From the NCBI RefSeq assembly GCF_025376885.1, contig NZ_JAHUBR010000001.1, positions 2,232,001 through 2,296,000 on the forward strand: DNA of 64,000 bases, read 5' to 3'. The DNA is from Pseudoruegeria sp. SHC-113. GTDB taxonomy: Bacteria; Pseudomonadota; Alphaproteobacteria; Rhodobacterales; Rhodobacteraceae. Under the pieces are notes generated by a model. That model saw nothing but the letters and a program-made list of their open reading frames with translations, did not search any database and was not told the origin of the DNA. The first letter of the stretch is position 1; each line of letters opens with the position of its first letter. Shown in pieces: positions 1 to 8,898 of the stretch. A program made the position numbers and the translations under genes.

Positions 1-960
1 GTAGAGCGTCAGGTTGATGCGGTGGTCCGTCATGCGCCCTTGCGGGAAGTTGTAGGTGCGGATGCGCTCGGAGCGGTCGCCCGAGCCGACCTGGCTCTTG
101 CGGTTGGCGGCGCGTTCGCTGTCGATCTTCTGGCGCTCCATGTCGTAGAGCCGTGTTTTCAGCACCTGCATGGCGATCTCGCGGTTGCGGTGCTGGCTCT
201 TCTCCGAACTCGTGACCACGATGCCGGAGGGAATATGGGTGATGCGCACGGCGGAATCGGTGGTGTTGACGTGCTGGCCGCCTGCCCCAGAGGAACGCAT
301 CGTGTCGATCCGCAGATCATTGGCGTCGATCTGGATGTCCACATCCACGGCCTCGGGCAGCACGGCCACGGTGGCAGCGGAGGTGTGGATGCGCCCGCCG
401 CTTTCGGTGGCCGGCACGCGCTGCACCCGGTGCACGCCGCTTTCAAATTTCAGCTTCGCGAAGACGCCCTCGCCCTGCACATGGGCGACGACTTCCTTCA
501 CCCCGCCCAGCTCGGTTTCGCTGTGTTCGATGATCTCAAACCGCCAGCCCCGGCCTTCCGCGTAGCGCTGATACATGCGCAGCAGATCGCCTGCGAACAA
601 GGCGGCTTCCTCGCCGCCGGTGCCGGGACGAATCTCGATCATCGCCGGGCGCGCGTCGGCGGCGTCCTTGGGCAGGAGCGCCAGCTGCAAGGCCTGCTCC
701 AGCGCCGGGATCCGCGCCTTCATTAGCGGGATTTCTTCCTCCGCCAGCGCACGCATCTCGGGATCGTCGAGCATGGCCTTGGCGTCTTCGATATCTGTGA
801 GCAATTGCCGGTAGGCGGCGATTTCCTCGACGACCGGCTTGAGCTCGGAATACTCCCGTCCGAGCGCCGCCAAATCTCCGGCGGCGGCACCTTCCGACAT
901 TTGCGCCTCAAGAAACTGAAAGCGCTGGGTAATCTGAGCGAGTTTGTCCAAGGGAACCAT
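1..960 (-). CDS. prfA: Peptide chain release factor 1 (3' end beyond window)
   Basis: Class I release factor that reads UAA and UAG in the ribosomal A site and triggers peptide release. About 320 codons are visible, starting at the ATG complementary to 958-960; the bacterial family is about 350-360 residues, so only the last few dozen codons are missing beyond base 1. The catalytic GGQ motif is at residues about 227-229 ([12 protein letters not shown]), and the anticodon-like PAT tripeptide of RF1 is visible in RVPATESGG. The PAT motif separates RF1 from RF2, which has SPF. No frameshift is seen. Confidence 0.96.
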   Translation of the reverse strand, partial: MVPLDKLAQITQRFQFLEAQMSEGAAAGDLAALGREYSELKPVVEEIAAYRQLLTDIEDAKAMLDDPEMRALAEEEIPLMKARIPALEQALQLALLPKDAADARPAMIEIRPGTGGEEAALFAGDLLRMYQRYAEGRGWRFEIIEHSETELGGVKEVVAHVQGEGVFAKLKFESGVHRVQRVPATESGGRIHTSAATVAVLPEAVDVDIQIDANDLRIDTMRSSGAGGQHVNTTDSAVRITHIPSGIVVTSSEKSQHRNREIAMQVLKTRLYDMERQKIDSERAANRKSQVGSGDRSERIRTYNFPQGRMTDHRINLTLY

Positions 961-1021
961 GCCTTGCTTTCCCTCAAATGCCCGCTTTGGTCAAGGGGCG
1001 AGCCCGTGCTATCATCAGGGC

Positions 1022-1336
1022 ATGATGCGCTTTTTGCTCCCTCTCCTGCTGGCAGCCGCCACCCCTGCCCTCGCCGATGTCAAAGGCCCCGGCGGCAAGG
1101 TGATCGATTGCTATTGCACCGACAAAAGCGGGGCCCGCGTGGAGCTGGGCGAGATGATCTGCCTGCAGGTGGATGGGCGCATGTTCATGGCGCAGTGCCA
1201 GATGTCGCTCAACAATCCGATGTGGCGGGAAATTTCCGAGGGCTGCCTGTCCTCAAATGTCTCACCCGGCCTGCTGGACCGCCTCCAGAGCCTGCAGCCA
1301 AGCGGCAACGCGCTTGCCGTTGACGCCCAGATCTGA
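1022..1336 (+). CDS. Small secreted Cys-rich protein
   Basis: Protein of 104 residues. It begins MMRFLLPLLLAAATPALA, a clear signal peptide with cleavage after ALA, so the product is probably periplasmic. The mature part has four cysteines (CYC, then ICLQ, QCQMS and GCLSS), suggesting disulfides or metal binding. The frame opens upstream at 944, but the signal peptide fixes the start at 1022 or 1025. Its 3' end overlaps the convergent DUF1499 gene by about 75 bases. I do not recognise a named family. Confidence 0.75.
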   Translation: MMRFLLPLLLAAATPALADVKGPGGKVIDCYCTDKSGARVELGEMICLQVDGRMFMAQCQMSLNNPMWREISEGCLSSNVSPGLLDRLQSLQPSGNALAVDAQI

Positions 1337-1714
1337 GCGCCCGAAGCGCAGACGGGCGAGGATCGCCAGCCGTGCGCTGCCATCGGCCTGCGGCGCAAGC
1401 TTTACCGTCGTGTAATCGGGAAATCCCCACAGAAGGCTGCGGGTTTCATAGGTGATCATGCCGTCCGCCACGCTGCCTGCAATAACGCGGGTGCGCGGTG
1501 TGGCAAGGGCGATGTTATTCAGGGCGGCGAGCAGCGTGGCGGCCTCGCCTTGCGGCGCACGCGCATCGTCTGAGCCGATGCGCACCCCGGCCACGCCCGG
1601 ATCGGGCGCGGTGTCGGGATCCTGATGCCAGCTTTGCGCATCAATCGGCGCAAGTCGGACGTAGAGCATTGCCACGGCCAGAACGGCCAGCAGCAGGATC
1701 AGCGCTGTTTTCAT
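1262..1714 (-). CDS. DUF1499 family protein
   Basis: Protein of 150 residues with one N-terminal hydrophobic segment (residues 3-20, ALILLLAVLAVAMLYVRL), so it is membrane-anchored or secreted. The rest resembles DUF1499 proteins of unknown function, with the characteristic YETRSLLWGFPDYTTVKL and DLGVNGKRVAAWLQAL stretches. Its ATG overlaps the TGA of the agmatinase-like gene (ATGA at 1711-1714), so the two are translationally coupled. The 3' end runs convergently into the small secreted gene at 1022-1336. Confidence 0.8.
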   Translation of the reverse strand: MKTALILLLAVLAVAMLYVRLAPIDAQSWHQDPDTAPDPGVAGVRIGSDDARAPQGEAATLLAALNNIALATPRTRVIAGSVADGMITYETRSLLWGFPDYTTVKLAPQADGSARLAILARLRFGRSDLGVNGKRVAAWLQALEAVQQAG

Positions 1715-2688
1715 GCGCCCTGCGCCTTCGCACGGCGGTTCCAGGCCCAGAGGCACATGATTTCCGTAGCCACATGGGCGCCCGCGATGGCGGTGGCGCC
1801 GGTGGTGTCAAACGGCGGGTTCACCTCGACCACATCGCCACCCACGAGGTTGATCCCCGCCAGATCGCGCAGAATGATGGCGGCCTGCGCGCTTGTCAGC
1901 CCGCCCCAGACCGGCGTGCCGGTGCCCGGCGCAAAGGCCGGATCGAGCGCGTCGATGTCGAAAGTCATGTAGCAGGCGCTGCTGCCGACGATTTCCTTGA
2001 TCTTTTCGGCCACAGCCAGCGGGCCAGCCAGATGTACCTCGCGCGCGTCGATCGTGTGCAGGCCCATCGTGTCGGGGTTGGTGGTGCGGATGCCGATCTG
2101 CACCGAGCGCTCAGGATCGATCAGCCCGAGCTTCACTGCCTTGTAGACAAAGGTGCCGTGGTCGATGCGGTCCATGTCGTCATCGGGCCAGCTGTCGGAA
2201 TGGGCGTCGAACTGCACAAGGCTGATCGGGCCATATTTGGCGGCATAGGCTTTCAGGATCGGCAGGGTGATGAAATGATCGCCGCCCAGCGTCAGGACGT
2301 TCACATCCTTGACCAGAATCCCGGCTACGTGTTTCTCCAGACGCGCCGGAAAATCAGCCACTTTGGCGTAATCGAAGGCCAGATCGCCGTAGTCGGCGAT
2401 GTTGAATTCGCTCAGGGGATCCACGTCCCAGCCGAAGGGCGGATCATAGGGCTGCAGCGTGGAGGCTTCGCGCAGGGCGCGCGGACCGAAGCGCGCGCCG
2501 GGGCGATTGGTGACGGCCTGATCAAAGGGCACGCCGGTGATCGCCAGATCGACGCCGTCGAGATCCTTCGTGTAGCGCCGCCGCAGGAAGCTCGTGGCCC
2601 CGCCGAAGGTGTTTTCATAGGCAAGCCCGGTGAGCTTGCTGCGGGTCAGAGCGGTATCGACTTCGTTGACCGCATCTTCGAGGGCCAT
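1711..2688 (-). CDS. speB: Agmatinase / ureohydrolase family
   Basis: Arginase/agmatinase superfamily enzyme of 325 residues, which hydrolyses a guanidino or ureido group, typically agmatine to putrescine and urea. All metal-binding motifs of the binuclear Mn site are present: GGDHFITLP, DAHSDSWPD and FDIDALDPAFAPGTGTP. Rhodobacterales carry several paralogues, some of which act on guanidinobutyrate or other guanidino acids, so the substrate is less certain than the fold. It is first of a two-gene unit with DUF1499. The ATG start gives MALEDAVNEVD. Confidence 0.88.
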   Translation of the reverse strand: MALEDAVNEVDTALTRSKLTGLAYENTFGGATSFLRRRYTKDLDGVDLAITGVPFDQAVTNRPGARFGPRALREASTLQPYDPPFGWDVDPLSEFNIADYGDLAFDYAKVADFPARLEKHVAGILVKDVNVLTLGGDHFITLPILKAYAAKYGPISLVQFDAHSDSWPDDDMDRIDHGTFVYKAVKLGLIDPERSVQIGIRTTNPDTMGLHTIDAREVHLAGPLAVAEKIKEIVGSSACYMTFDIDALDPAFAPGTGTPVWGGLTSAQAAIILRDLAGINLVGGDVVEVNPPFDTTGATAIAGAHVATEIMCLWAWNRRAKAQGA

Positions 2689-2739
2689 TTCTTCACGTCC
2701 TGTGTGTTGTGATCCGGCGCCACATCGCGCCGCGTGCCG

Positions 2740-3165
2740 TCAGGGTTTAGCGGCTTCCAGCGCCTCTGCAAGCCCTTCGGCGCGGGCGGCGATTTCGGCC
2801 ATGCTTTCGATCAGCTGCGGCGGCACGACGGCCACTTCGACCGGAACCTCAACTGGCACTTCCACCTTCACCTCCACCGGCTCGCCGCCCCCTTTGCGGG
2901 CCTCAAGCTCGGCGATCTTGGCCTCCTGCGTGGCAGCCTTGCGTTCGGCTTCCTTCAGGCGTTCATCCAGCCCGGCTGTCTTGTCGGCCAGCATCAGCCC
3001 TGCCATCAGGAGCATACGCGCTTCCGGCAGTTTGCCGATCTGGCTCACCAATGTATCGGCTTCCGTCGCGAGCAAACCGGCGGCGGAACGCAGGAAATGC
3101 TCCTCGCCCTCCTGACAGGCCACCTGAAACTCACGGCCACCGATGGAAATCTTGATCTCCGGCAT
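2740..3165 (-). CDS. zapA: Cell division protein ZapA
   Basis: Protein of about 141 residues. The first 95 residues match ZapA, which binds and bundles FtsZ at the septum: MPEIKISIGGREFQVACQEG, then a helix with LRSAAGLLATEAD. The C-terminal tail carries an unusual Val/Glu/Pro repeat (VEVKVEVPVEVPVEVAVV) before a final helix. A GTG at 3168 is also possible; both candidates overlap the TGA of the upstream coiled-coil gene, and a GGGGAGG lies just upstream. The pair is therefore probably one operon. Confidence 0.87.
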   Translation of the reverse strand: MPEIKISIGGREFQVACQEGEEHFLRSAAGLLATEADTLVSQIGKLPEARMLLMAGLMLADKTAGLDERLKEAERKAATQEAKIAELEARKGGGEPVEVKVEVPVEVPVEVAVVPPQLIESMAEIAARAEGLAEALEAAKP

Positions 3166-3650
3166 CACTCTGCCTCCCCGATGACGCCCTCAAGGGCAGT
3201 GAGCACCGTGTCCAGCTCGCGCTTCTCGGCGGCACGCGCGGCGCGCAGGGCTTCCAGTTCCGCCATCATCGAGCGGTTGATCAGGAAGGGCTCGCCCACG
3301 TTCTGCTCATTGGCCCCGCGCAGGGCGGCGAGGCTTTCGGTTAGCTGGCCGTTGGCGGCGCGCAGCTTCTGGCTATCCTTCTCGGCGTCCGAAAGCTGCT
3401 GCATGAGCTCATCGACCCGGCGTTTCAGCCCGGCCACATTGGCCTCCTGCTTTTCCTGAATGGCCGCCACGCGGGCTTCAAGGCTTTCGTTGGCGGCGCG
3501 CTCGGCCTCGAGGGCGGCGCGCAGCTCCTCCAGCTCTGCGCCGCTTTGCGGGCTTTCGCCCTGCTCCTGCGAAGGCGTGCTTTCGGCAGCCGCAGCAATG
3601 CGGTCGAGCGCGGCGCGGATGCGGGCTTCGATCTCGGTGATGTCGCTCAT
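3165..3650 (-). CDS. Coiled-coil protein, zapA partner
   Basis: Protein of 161 residues, Ala/Glu/Arg-rich and almost wholly alpha-helical with heptad periodicity (about residues 35-105 and 125-155). There are no membrane segments and no Cys. Position and translational coupling with zapA suggest a cell-division or septal-ring role, as with other helical Zap partners, but that is inference. The ATG at 3650 overlaps the stop of a 10-codon reading frame immediately upstream. Confidence 0.75.
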   Translation of the reverse strand: MSDITEIEARIRAALDRIAAAAESTPSQEQGESPQSGAELEELRAALEAERAANESLEARVAAIQEKQEANVAGLKRRVDELMQQLSDAEKDSQKLRAANGQLTESLAALRGANEQNVGEPFLINRSMMAELEALRAARAAEKRELDTVLTALEGVIGEAE

Positions 3651-3679
3651 TTGGCCTGTTCCATGGGTGCCTGTTCCAT
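3647..3679 (-). CDS. Possible 10-codon leader ORF (MEQAPMEQAK)
   Basis: A strong ribosome-binding sequence (AAGGGGAGAG) stands three bases before an ATG complementary to 3677-3679. The frame reads ten codons with an internal duplication (MEQA P MEQA K) and stops at a TGA overlapping the ATG of the coiled-coil gene. It could be a coupled leader. The Shine-Dalgarno could instead simply mark a translational entry point for the downstream gene. Confidence 0.35.
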   Translation of the reverse strand: MEQAPMEQAK

Positions 3680-3833
3680 GACTCTCCCCTTCTCTTTGCC
3701 GCCTGCGCGCGGTCGGCGCGCCCCGCAGACGAATCGGGTGTTCTGCATTGAATTGAGAGTTTAGCGAATGAAAAAGGGAATTGCGCCCCCCGCCATCGGC
3801 ATATTGGCCCCGGATGAGCGCCCGATTGCCTCA

Positions 3834-3876
3834 TGTTAGCGCAGAAACTTGCACTAATCAGCGACCCTGCTATCAG
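3834..3876 (+). promoter_or_regulatory. Putative tkt promoter with TGTTAGCGC operator half-site
   Basis: TTGCAC (3849-3854), a 16-base spacer and TATCAG (3871-3876) form a plausible -35/-10 pair upstream of tkt. Just before the -35 lies TGTTAGCGC (3834-3842). This matches half of the palindrome before the second gap gene and the elements before the first gap gene, suggesting co-regulation of these three carbon-metabolism genes. Confidence 0.5.
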
Positions 3877-3917
3877 GGGCGCGACCAAGCGATTTCCCGA
3901 ACCAGAGGATGAACCAC

Positions 3918-5933
3918 GTGGATATCTCTGCCCTGCGCGAAAAACACCCCGAGCATTGGAAAAAGGCCGCCGCGATCCGCGTGCTGACGCTGGACGCCGT
4001 GGCTGCTGCGAATTCCGGCCACTCCGGCATGCCGATGGGCATGGCCGATGTGGCCACCGTGCTGTACGAGAACCACCTGAAGTTCGACCCGAAAAACCCG
4101 GACTGGATCGACCGCGACCGTTTCATCCTGTCGGCCGGCCATGGCTCGATGCTGCTTTATTCGCTGCTGCATCTCACCGGCTATGCCGACATGACGATCG
4201 ATCAGCTGAAGAACTTCCGCCAGTGGGGCGCAAAAACCGCCGGCCACCCGGAATACGGCCACGCCAAGGGCATCGAGACGACGACCGGCCCGCTTGGGCA
4301 AGGCATCGCCAATGCCGTAGGCTTCGCCATCGCCGAGCAGATCCAGCGCGCCCGTTACGGCAAGAAGGTCATCGATCACTTCACCTATGTGATCGCGGGC
4401 GACGGCTGCCTGATGGAGGGCGTCAGCCAGGAGGCCATCGGCCTTGCCGGCAAGCATGAGCTCTCCAAGCTGATCGTGCTCTGGGACAACAACAACATCA
4501 CCATCGACGGCACCGTCGACATGGCCGACAAGACCGATCAGGTGAAGCGCTTTCGCGCCTCCGGCTGGCACGTGGTGGAATGCGACGGCCATGATCCGGA
4601 AGACATCGACCGCGCCATCACCGAGGCCAAGGCCTCCCGCCGCCCCTCCATGGTGGCCTGCAAGACCCATATCGCGCTCGGCTCCTCCGCGCAGGACACC
4701 TCCAAGGGCCACGGCGCGCTGACCGATGCCAAGCTGATCGCCGACACCCGCGCCGTTTATGGCTGGGAACATGGGCCGTTCGACATTCCGGCTGATGTGA
4801 AAGCCGCCTGGGAAGCCACGGCAGAAAAAGGCGCAGCCGCCCATGCCGAATGGCAGGAGCGTTTCGCCACCCTGAGCGAAGGCCGCCAGAAAGAACTGAC
4901 TCGCATCTACGCCCGCGAAGTGCCCAAGCGGCTTTCGGCCGTCGTGAAGGCGCTGAAGAAGCAGGTGTCCGAGGAGCAGCCCAAGGTTGCGACCCGGAAG
5001 GCCAGCGAAATGGCGCTGGCGGTGATCAACCCGATCATGCCCGAAACCATCGGCGGCTCGGCTGATCTCACCGGCTCCAACAACACCAAGACCGGCGATC
5101 TGGGCGTCTTCATGCCGGATAACCGCAAGGGCCGCTACATCTACTACGGCATCCGTGAGCACGGTATGGCGGCCGCGATGAACGGCATGGTTCTGCACGG
5201 CGGTGCAAGGGCTTACGGCGGCACCTTCATGTGCTTCACCGATTACGCCCGCCCCTCCATGCGGCTCGCGGCGCTGATGCAGATCCCGACGGTCTTCGTG
5301 ATGACGCATGATTCCATCGGCCTTGGCGAAGACGGCCCGACCCACCAGCCGGTGGAGCATCTGGCCATCAGCCGCGCCACGCCCAACACCTGGGTGTTCC
5401 GCCCCGCCGATGCGGTCGAAACCGCCGAGGCCTGGGAGCTGGCGCTCTCGTCGCAATCCACGCCTTCGGTGCTGGCGCTGTCGCGTCAAAACCTGCCGAC
5501 GGTGCGCACCGAGCACAAGAACGTCAACCTCACCGCGCGCGGCGGCTACGTGCTGTCGCAATCCGAGGGTAAGGCACAGGTCGTGCTGATGGCGACGGGC
5601 TCGGAAGTGGAAGTGGCGCTGAAGGCGCAGGCCGCTCTGCAGGCCGAGGGCATCGGCACGCGCGTGGTGTCCATGCCCTGCATGGAGCTTTTCGCCGCGC
5701 AGGACGAAGCCTACCGCCGCAAGGTTCTGGGTGCTGGCACCGTGCGCATCGCCATCGAGGCCGGTGTGCGTCAGGGCTGGGATCAGTGGCTGCTGGGCGA
5801 GCGTGGCCGCGAGGCCAAGTCGGCCTTCATCGGCATGGAAGGCTTCGGCGCTTCCGCGCCGGCGGAAGAGCTGTTCGAGAAGTTCGGCATCACCGCCGAG
5901 GCCGTTGCCGCGAAGGCGAAAGAGCTGCTGTAA
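3918..5933 (+). CDS. tkt: Transketolase
   Basis: Thiamine-diphosphate enzyme moving two-carbon ketol units between sugar phosphates in the pentose phosphate or Calvin pathway. About 671 residues, normal for the family. Visible motifs are [21 protein letters not shown], the TPP-binding [13 protein letters not shown]...WDNNN stretch, and [14 protein letters not shown] of the pyrimidine domain. I prefer the GTG at 3918 ([15 protein letters not shown]) because AGAGG at 3904-3908 is nine bases away and sits directly against the alternative ATG at 3909, which would add three residues. A hairpin terminator follows. Confidence 0.96.
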   Translation: MDISALREKHPEHWKKAAAIRVLTLDAVAAANSGHSGMPMGMADVATVLYENHLKFDPKNPDWIDRDRFILSAGHGSMLLYSLLHLTGYADMTIDQLKNFRQWGAKTAGHPEYGHAKGIETTTGPLGQGIANAVGFAIAEQIQRARYGKKVIDHFTYVIAGDGCLMEGVSQEAIGLAGKHELSKLIVLWDNNNITIDGTVDMADKTDQVKRFRASGWHVVECDGHDPEDIDRAITEAKASRRPSMVACKTHIALGSSAQDTSKGHGALTDAKLIADTRAVYGWEHGPFDIPADVKAAWEATAEKGAAAHAEWQERFATLSEGRQKELTRIYAREVPKRLSAVVKALKKQVSEEQPKVATRKASEMALAVINPIMPETIGGSADLTGSNNTKTGDLGVFMPDNRKGRYIYYGIREHGMAAAMNGMVLHGGARAYGGTFMCFTDYARPSMRLAALMQIPTVFVMTHDSIGLGEDGPTHQPVEHLAISRATPNTWVFRPADAVETAEAWELALSSQSTPSVLALSRQNLPTVRTEHKNVNLTARGGYVLSQSEGKAQVVLMATGSEVEVALKAQAALQAEGIGTRVVSMPCMELFAAQDEAYRRKVLGAGTVRIAIEAGVRQGWDQWLLGERGREAKSAFIGMEGFGASAPAEELFEKFGITAEAVAAKAKELL

Positions 5934-5955
5934 GGCAGCCCTCGAATACGATTGG

Positions 5956-5984
5956 AAAGAGCGCCCTCGCGGCTCTCTTTTTTG
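5956..5984 (+). terminator. Rho-independent terminator after tkt
   Basis: AGAGC...GCTCT hairpin with a GC-rich loop, followed by TCTTTTTT (5975-5983), 23 bases after the tkt stop. Confidence 0.75.
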
Positions 5985-6232
5985 TGTCCCCCTTTGCGCC
6001 CGGAGCAAGCCGGGGGCGTGTCGGCCCGTGGGCTGGCGCTTCCAGACGGTGGAGCGTGGCACTTTATCCATGCCACATCCGCGCGCCCTTAGAACGACGC
6101 CTGCACCCAGCAAAGCGCCAGCCCGCCCGGACGGGCCGGCGCGCACCCGGCGCCTTCGGCTTGTTCCGGGTGCAGCGTGCCTCGGAGCCGCAGAGTGATT
6201 CTGCACGTGCAAAGCGCCGCGTGGAAATGGTG

Positions 6233-6293
6233 GCGCTAACTCCGTGAAATCGTTTGCGCTAACGCCGTCCAAATTGCCTCAGTTTGCGCTAAC
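6233..6293 (+). promoter_or_regulatory. Triple GCGCTAAC repeat upstream of first gap gene
   Basis: The octamer GCGCTAAC occurs three times (6233-6240, 6256-6263, 6286-6293), in the same orientation. The last two are preceded by TTT, and the third reads on to ACA like a TGTTAGCGCTAACA half-palindrome. They lie 110-170 bases before the gap start, in an otherwise gene-free interval (5934-6403). Apart from the terminator and a CACCCGG/CCGGGTG inverted repeat near 6150-6175, I see nothing else in that interval. Likely operator or activator sites for a LacI-type regulator. Confidence 0.5.
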
Positions 6294-6403
6294 ACGTTGG
6301 AAAAATGCAGCTTTCCGGTTGGCCCCTTAACCCCTTCCCCCCTATAGAAGGCCCAAGCCCGCCATGGCCCGGCGGCTGGTTTGAAGAGTAGGAGAGCGCG
6401 ACC

Positions 6404-7408
6404 ATGACAATCACCGTTGGCATCAACGGCTTCGGCCGGATCGGCCGCTGCACGCTGGCTCATATCGCTGAAAGCGCCCGCAACGACGTTCAGGTGGTGA
6501 AGATCAACGCCACCGGCCCGATCGAAACCAACGCCCACCTGCTGCGCTATGACTCCGTGCATGGCCGCTTCCCCGGCGATGTGAAGGTCGATGGCAACAC
6601 GATGGATCTGGGCCGCGGGCCGATGGAAGTCTTCTCCACCTATGACCCGACAGAGCTCGACTGGTCCGGCGTGGACGTTGTGCTGGAATGCACCGGCAAG
6701 TTCAATGATGGCCCCAAGGGCGCCGTGCACCTTGAGCAAGGCGCGAAAAAGGTGCTCTTCTCCGCCCCGGCCACCAATGTGGACCGCACCATCGTCTACG
6801 GCGTGAACCACCGCGCGCTGCAGGCCGACGACCGGCTCGTCTCCAACGGCTCCTGCACCACCAACTGCCTCGCCCCGCTCGCCAAGGTGCTCAACGACGC
6901 CATCGGCATCGAGCGCGGCATCATGACGACGATCCACAGCTACACCGGCGATCAACCCACGCTGGACCGCCGCCACAAGGATCTCTACCGCGCCCGCGCC
7001 GCCGCCATGGCGATGATCCCCACCTCCACCGGCGCGGCCAAGGCCCTGAAAGAAGTGCTGCCCGAGCTGGAAGGCCGCCTAGACGGCACCGCCCTGCGCG
7101 TGCCCACGCCCAATGTCTCGGCCGTGGATCTGACGTTTGAGGCCGGCAAGGACGTGACGGTCGAAGACGTGAACGAGATCGTGCGCGAGGCCGCCTCCGG
7201 CCACATGCGCTCGGTGCTGGCCTATGATCCCGAGCCCAAGGTCTCGATCGACTTTAACCACACCACCCATTCCTCCATCTTTGCCCCCGATCAGACGAAG
7301 GTTATCGGTGGCCGGACCGTGCGCGTTCTGGCATGGTACGACAACGAATGGGGGTTCTCCTGCCGGATGGCCGATGTGGCCGCAGCGATGGGGCGTCTCC
7401 TGCACTAA
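6404..7408 (+). CDS. gap: GAPDH, type I, probably NADP-preferring
   Basis: Glyceraldehyde-3-phosphate dehydrogenase of 334 residues. The Rossmann motif is INGFGRIGR, and catalytic Cys151 lies in SNGSCTTNC. Residue 36, normally an Asp that contacts the ribose of NAD, is Ala (VVKINATGP). The second gap gene has Asp there (INDLGP). Loss of this Asp is seen in GapB-type enzymes that favour NADP and work in the gluconeogenic direction, so I infer that role here. GGAG lies upstream of the ATG. A 47-codon membrane-protein gene follows after 39 bases. Confidence 0.93.
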   Translation: MTITVGINGFGRIGRCTLAHIAESARNDVQVVKINATGPIETNAHLLRYDSVHGRFPGDVKVDGNTMDLGRGPMEVFSTYDPTELDWSGVDVVLECTGKFNDGPKGAVHLEQGAKKVLFSAPATNVDRTIVYGVNHRALQADDRLVSNGSCTTNCLAPLAKVLNDAIGIERGIMTTIHSYTGDQPTLDRRHKDLYRARAAAMAMIPTSTGAAKALKEVLPELEGRLDGTALRVPTPNVSAVDLTFEAGKDVTVEDVNEIVREAASGHMRSVLAYDPEPKVSIDFNHTTHSSIFAPDQTKVIGGRTVRVLAWYDNEWGFSCRMADVAAAMGRLLH

Positions 7409-7447
7409 CAGGGAGAACCGGGGCGCAACCGCTGCCCCGTGCCACGC

Positions 7448-7591
7448 ATGACAAACGGACTCGCACTTGTGCTCGGCGGCCTGATCCTCGCGATCTTTGC
7501 CGCCGATTTGCTGTTCTTCCACTGGGGCATGTCCCTTTTCCTCGCCAAGAAGTTCTCCGAATTTTCGGAATTTATCGCTTTCTGGCGATAG
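7448..7591 (+). CDS. 47-residue single-pass membrane protein between the gap genes
   Basis: Reads MTNGLALVLGGLILAIFAAD and continues with FFHWGMSLFLAKKFSEF, ending FIAFWR. There is one strong transmembrane helix (about residues 4-25) and a short amphipathic basic/aromatic tail. It is 39 bases after the first gap gene and probably co-transcribed with it. The composition is clearly membrane-protein-like rather than random. I do not know a function; position suggests a link with glycolysis/gluconeogenesis or simply a conserved passenger. Confidence 0.65.
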   Translation: MTNGLALVLGGLILAIFAADLLFFHWGMSLFLAKKFSEFSEFIAFWR

Positions 7592-7606
7592 CGACCAAAT
7601 GAACGG

Positions 7607-7644
7607 TTGACCTTCTTTCGCAAATGAACATGTTAGCGATAACA
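7607..7644 (+). promoter_or_regulatory. Promoter and palindromic operator TGTTAGCGATAACA for second gap gene
   Basis: TTGACC (7607-7612) is a good -35 element. Seventeen to eighteen bases on, the -10 region is covered by TGTTAGCGATAACA (7631-7644), a near-perfect palindrome (TGTTA GCGA TAACA) of LacI-family type. A repressor here would block RNA polymerase. From memory, the central-carbon LacI regulator CceR of Rhodobacter sphaeroides recognises a similar GTTAGCGCTAAC-like sequence. Confidence 0.6.
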
Positions 7645-7700
7645 GATTTCCGGGGGTATGGCCCGACCCCATCACTGTTGCCGATAGGAGTTTGCGCGAC

Positions 7701-8702
7701 ATGGCTGTGAAAGTAGCAATCAACGGTTTTGGACGGATCGGGCGCAATGTGCTGCGCGCGATCGAGGAAGCAGGCCGCACCGACATCGAGGTCGTGGCGA
7801 TCAACGATCTGGGCCCGGTGGAAACCAACGCCCACCTGCTGCGCTATGACTCGGTGCATGGCCGCTTTCCCAAGGAAGTGAAAACCACCGAAACCACCAT
7901 CGACGTGGGCCGTGGCCCGATCGAGGTCACCGCGATCCGCAACCCCACGGATCTGCCCTGGGGCGATGTGGACATCGTGCTGGAATGCACCGGCATCTTC
8001 ACCGCGCGCGACAAGGCAGCGTTGCACCTCGAATACGGCGCCAAGCGCGTGCTCGTCTCCGCGCCTGCCGCTGGGGCCGACAAGACGATCGTCTACGGGG
8101 TGAACCACGACACGCTCACCGCCGATGACCTCGTGGTCTCCAACGCCTCCTGCACCACCAACTGCCTCTCGCCGGTTGCCAAGGTGCTGAACGACACCGT
8201 GGGCATCACCCGTGGCTTCATGACGACGATCCACAGCTACACGGGCGATCAGCCGACGCTGGACACGATGCACAAGGATCTCTACCGCGCCCGTGCGGCG
8301 GCGATGAACATGATCCCGACCTCCACCGGCGCGGCCAAGGCCGTGGGCCTCGTGCTGCCGGAACTGAACGGCAAGCTCGACGGCGTCGCCATCCGCGTGC
8401 CGACGCCCAACGTCTCCGTGGTGGACCTGACCTTTGAAGCCGGCCGCGACACCTCGGCCGAGGAAATCAACGCCGCGATCCACGCTGCCGCCGCCGGCCC
8501 GCTCAAAGGCATCCTTGGCGTCACCGACAGCAAGCTCGTGAGCATGGATTTCAACCACGACAGCCACTCCTCAATCTTCTCGACGGACCAGACCAAGGTG
8601 ATGGACGGCAACCTCTGCCGTGTGCTCTCCTGGTATGACAACGAGTGGGGCTTCTCCTGCCGCATGGCCGACACGGCCGTTGAAATGGCGAAATACCTGT
8701 AA
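7701..8702 (+). CDS. gap: GAPDH, type I, NAD-type
   Basis: Second GAPDH, 333 residues, strongly similar to the first (same SCTTNC active site with Cys151, same EWGFSCRMAD C-terminus). Residue 36 is Asp (VVAINDLGP), the usual NAD signature, so this is likely the catabolic enzyme. The frame is open from TTG at 7692, but AGGAG at 7686-7690 is ten bases from the ATG at 7701, which also gives the conserved MAVKVAINGFGRIGR start. A strong terminator follows. Confidence 0.95.
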   Translation: MAVKVAINGFGRIGRNVLRAIEEAGRTDIEVVAINDLGPVETNAHLLRYDSVHGRFPKEVKTTETTIDVGRGPIEVTAIRNPTDLPWGDVDIVLECTGIFTARDKAALHLEYGAKRVLVSAPAAGADKTIVYGVNHDTLTADDLVVSNASCTTNCLSPVAKVLNDTVGITRGFMTTIHSYTGDQPTLDTMHKDLYRARAAAMNMIPTSTGAAKAVGLVLPELNGKLDGVAIRVPTPNVSVVDLTFEAGRDTSAEEINAAIHAAAAGPLKGILGVTDSKLVSMDFNHDSHSSIFSTDQTKVMDGNLCRVLSWYDNEWGFSCRMADTAVEMAKYL

Positions 8703-8736
8703 CAGACCTTCCAACAAGTACGTTACCGGCATGACC

Positions 8737-8775
8737 CGCCCGCGCTTCCCCAGAGCGCGGGCGGTTTTCTTTTGC
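8737..8775 (+). terminator. Rho-independent terminator after second gap gene
   Basis: Perfect 11-bp stem CCGCCCGCGCT / AGCGCGGGCGG (8737-8747 and 8755-8765) with a seven-base loop, followed by TTTTCTTTT. Confidence 0.9.
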
Positions 8776-8898
8776 GCGGGCGCGAACCGCCGGTATGACA
8801 ACCTTGCATGACAGACCTGCCGAAACAGACCTAACCGGAAGCGCTTTGGCTGCCCATCTATGGCTCAACAACAGGATCTGAACCGAAAGGAAACGAAC

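Noticed and set aside
3873-6272. Long open frame on the minus strand opposite tkt
   Set aside because: It is a shadow of the GC-rich transketolase; the amino acid text is His/Gly/Arg-rich with no family pattern.
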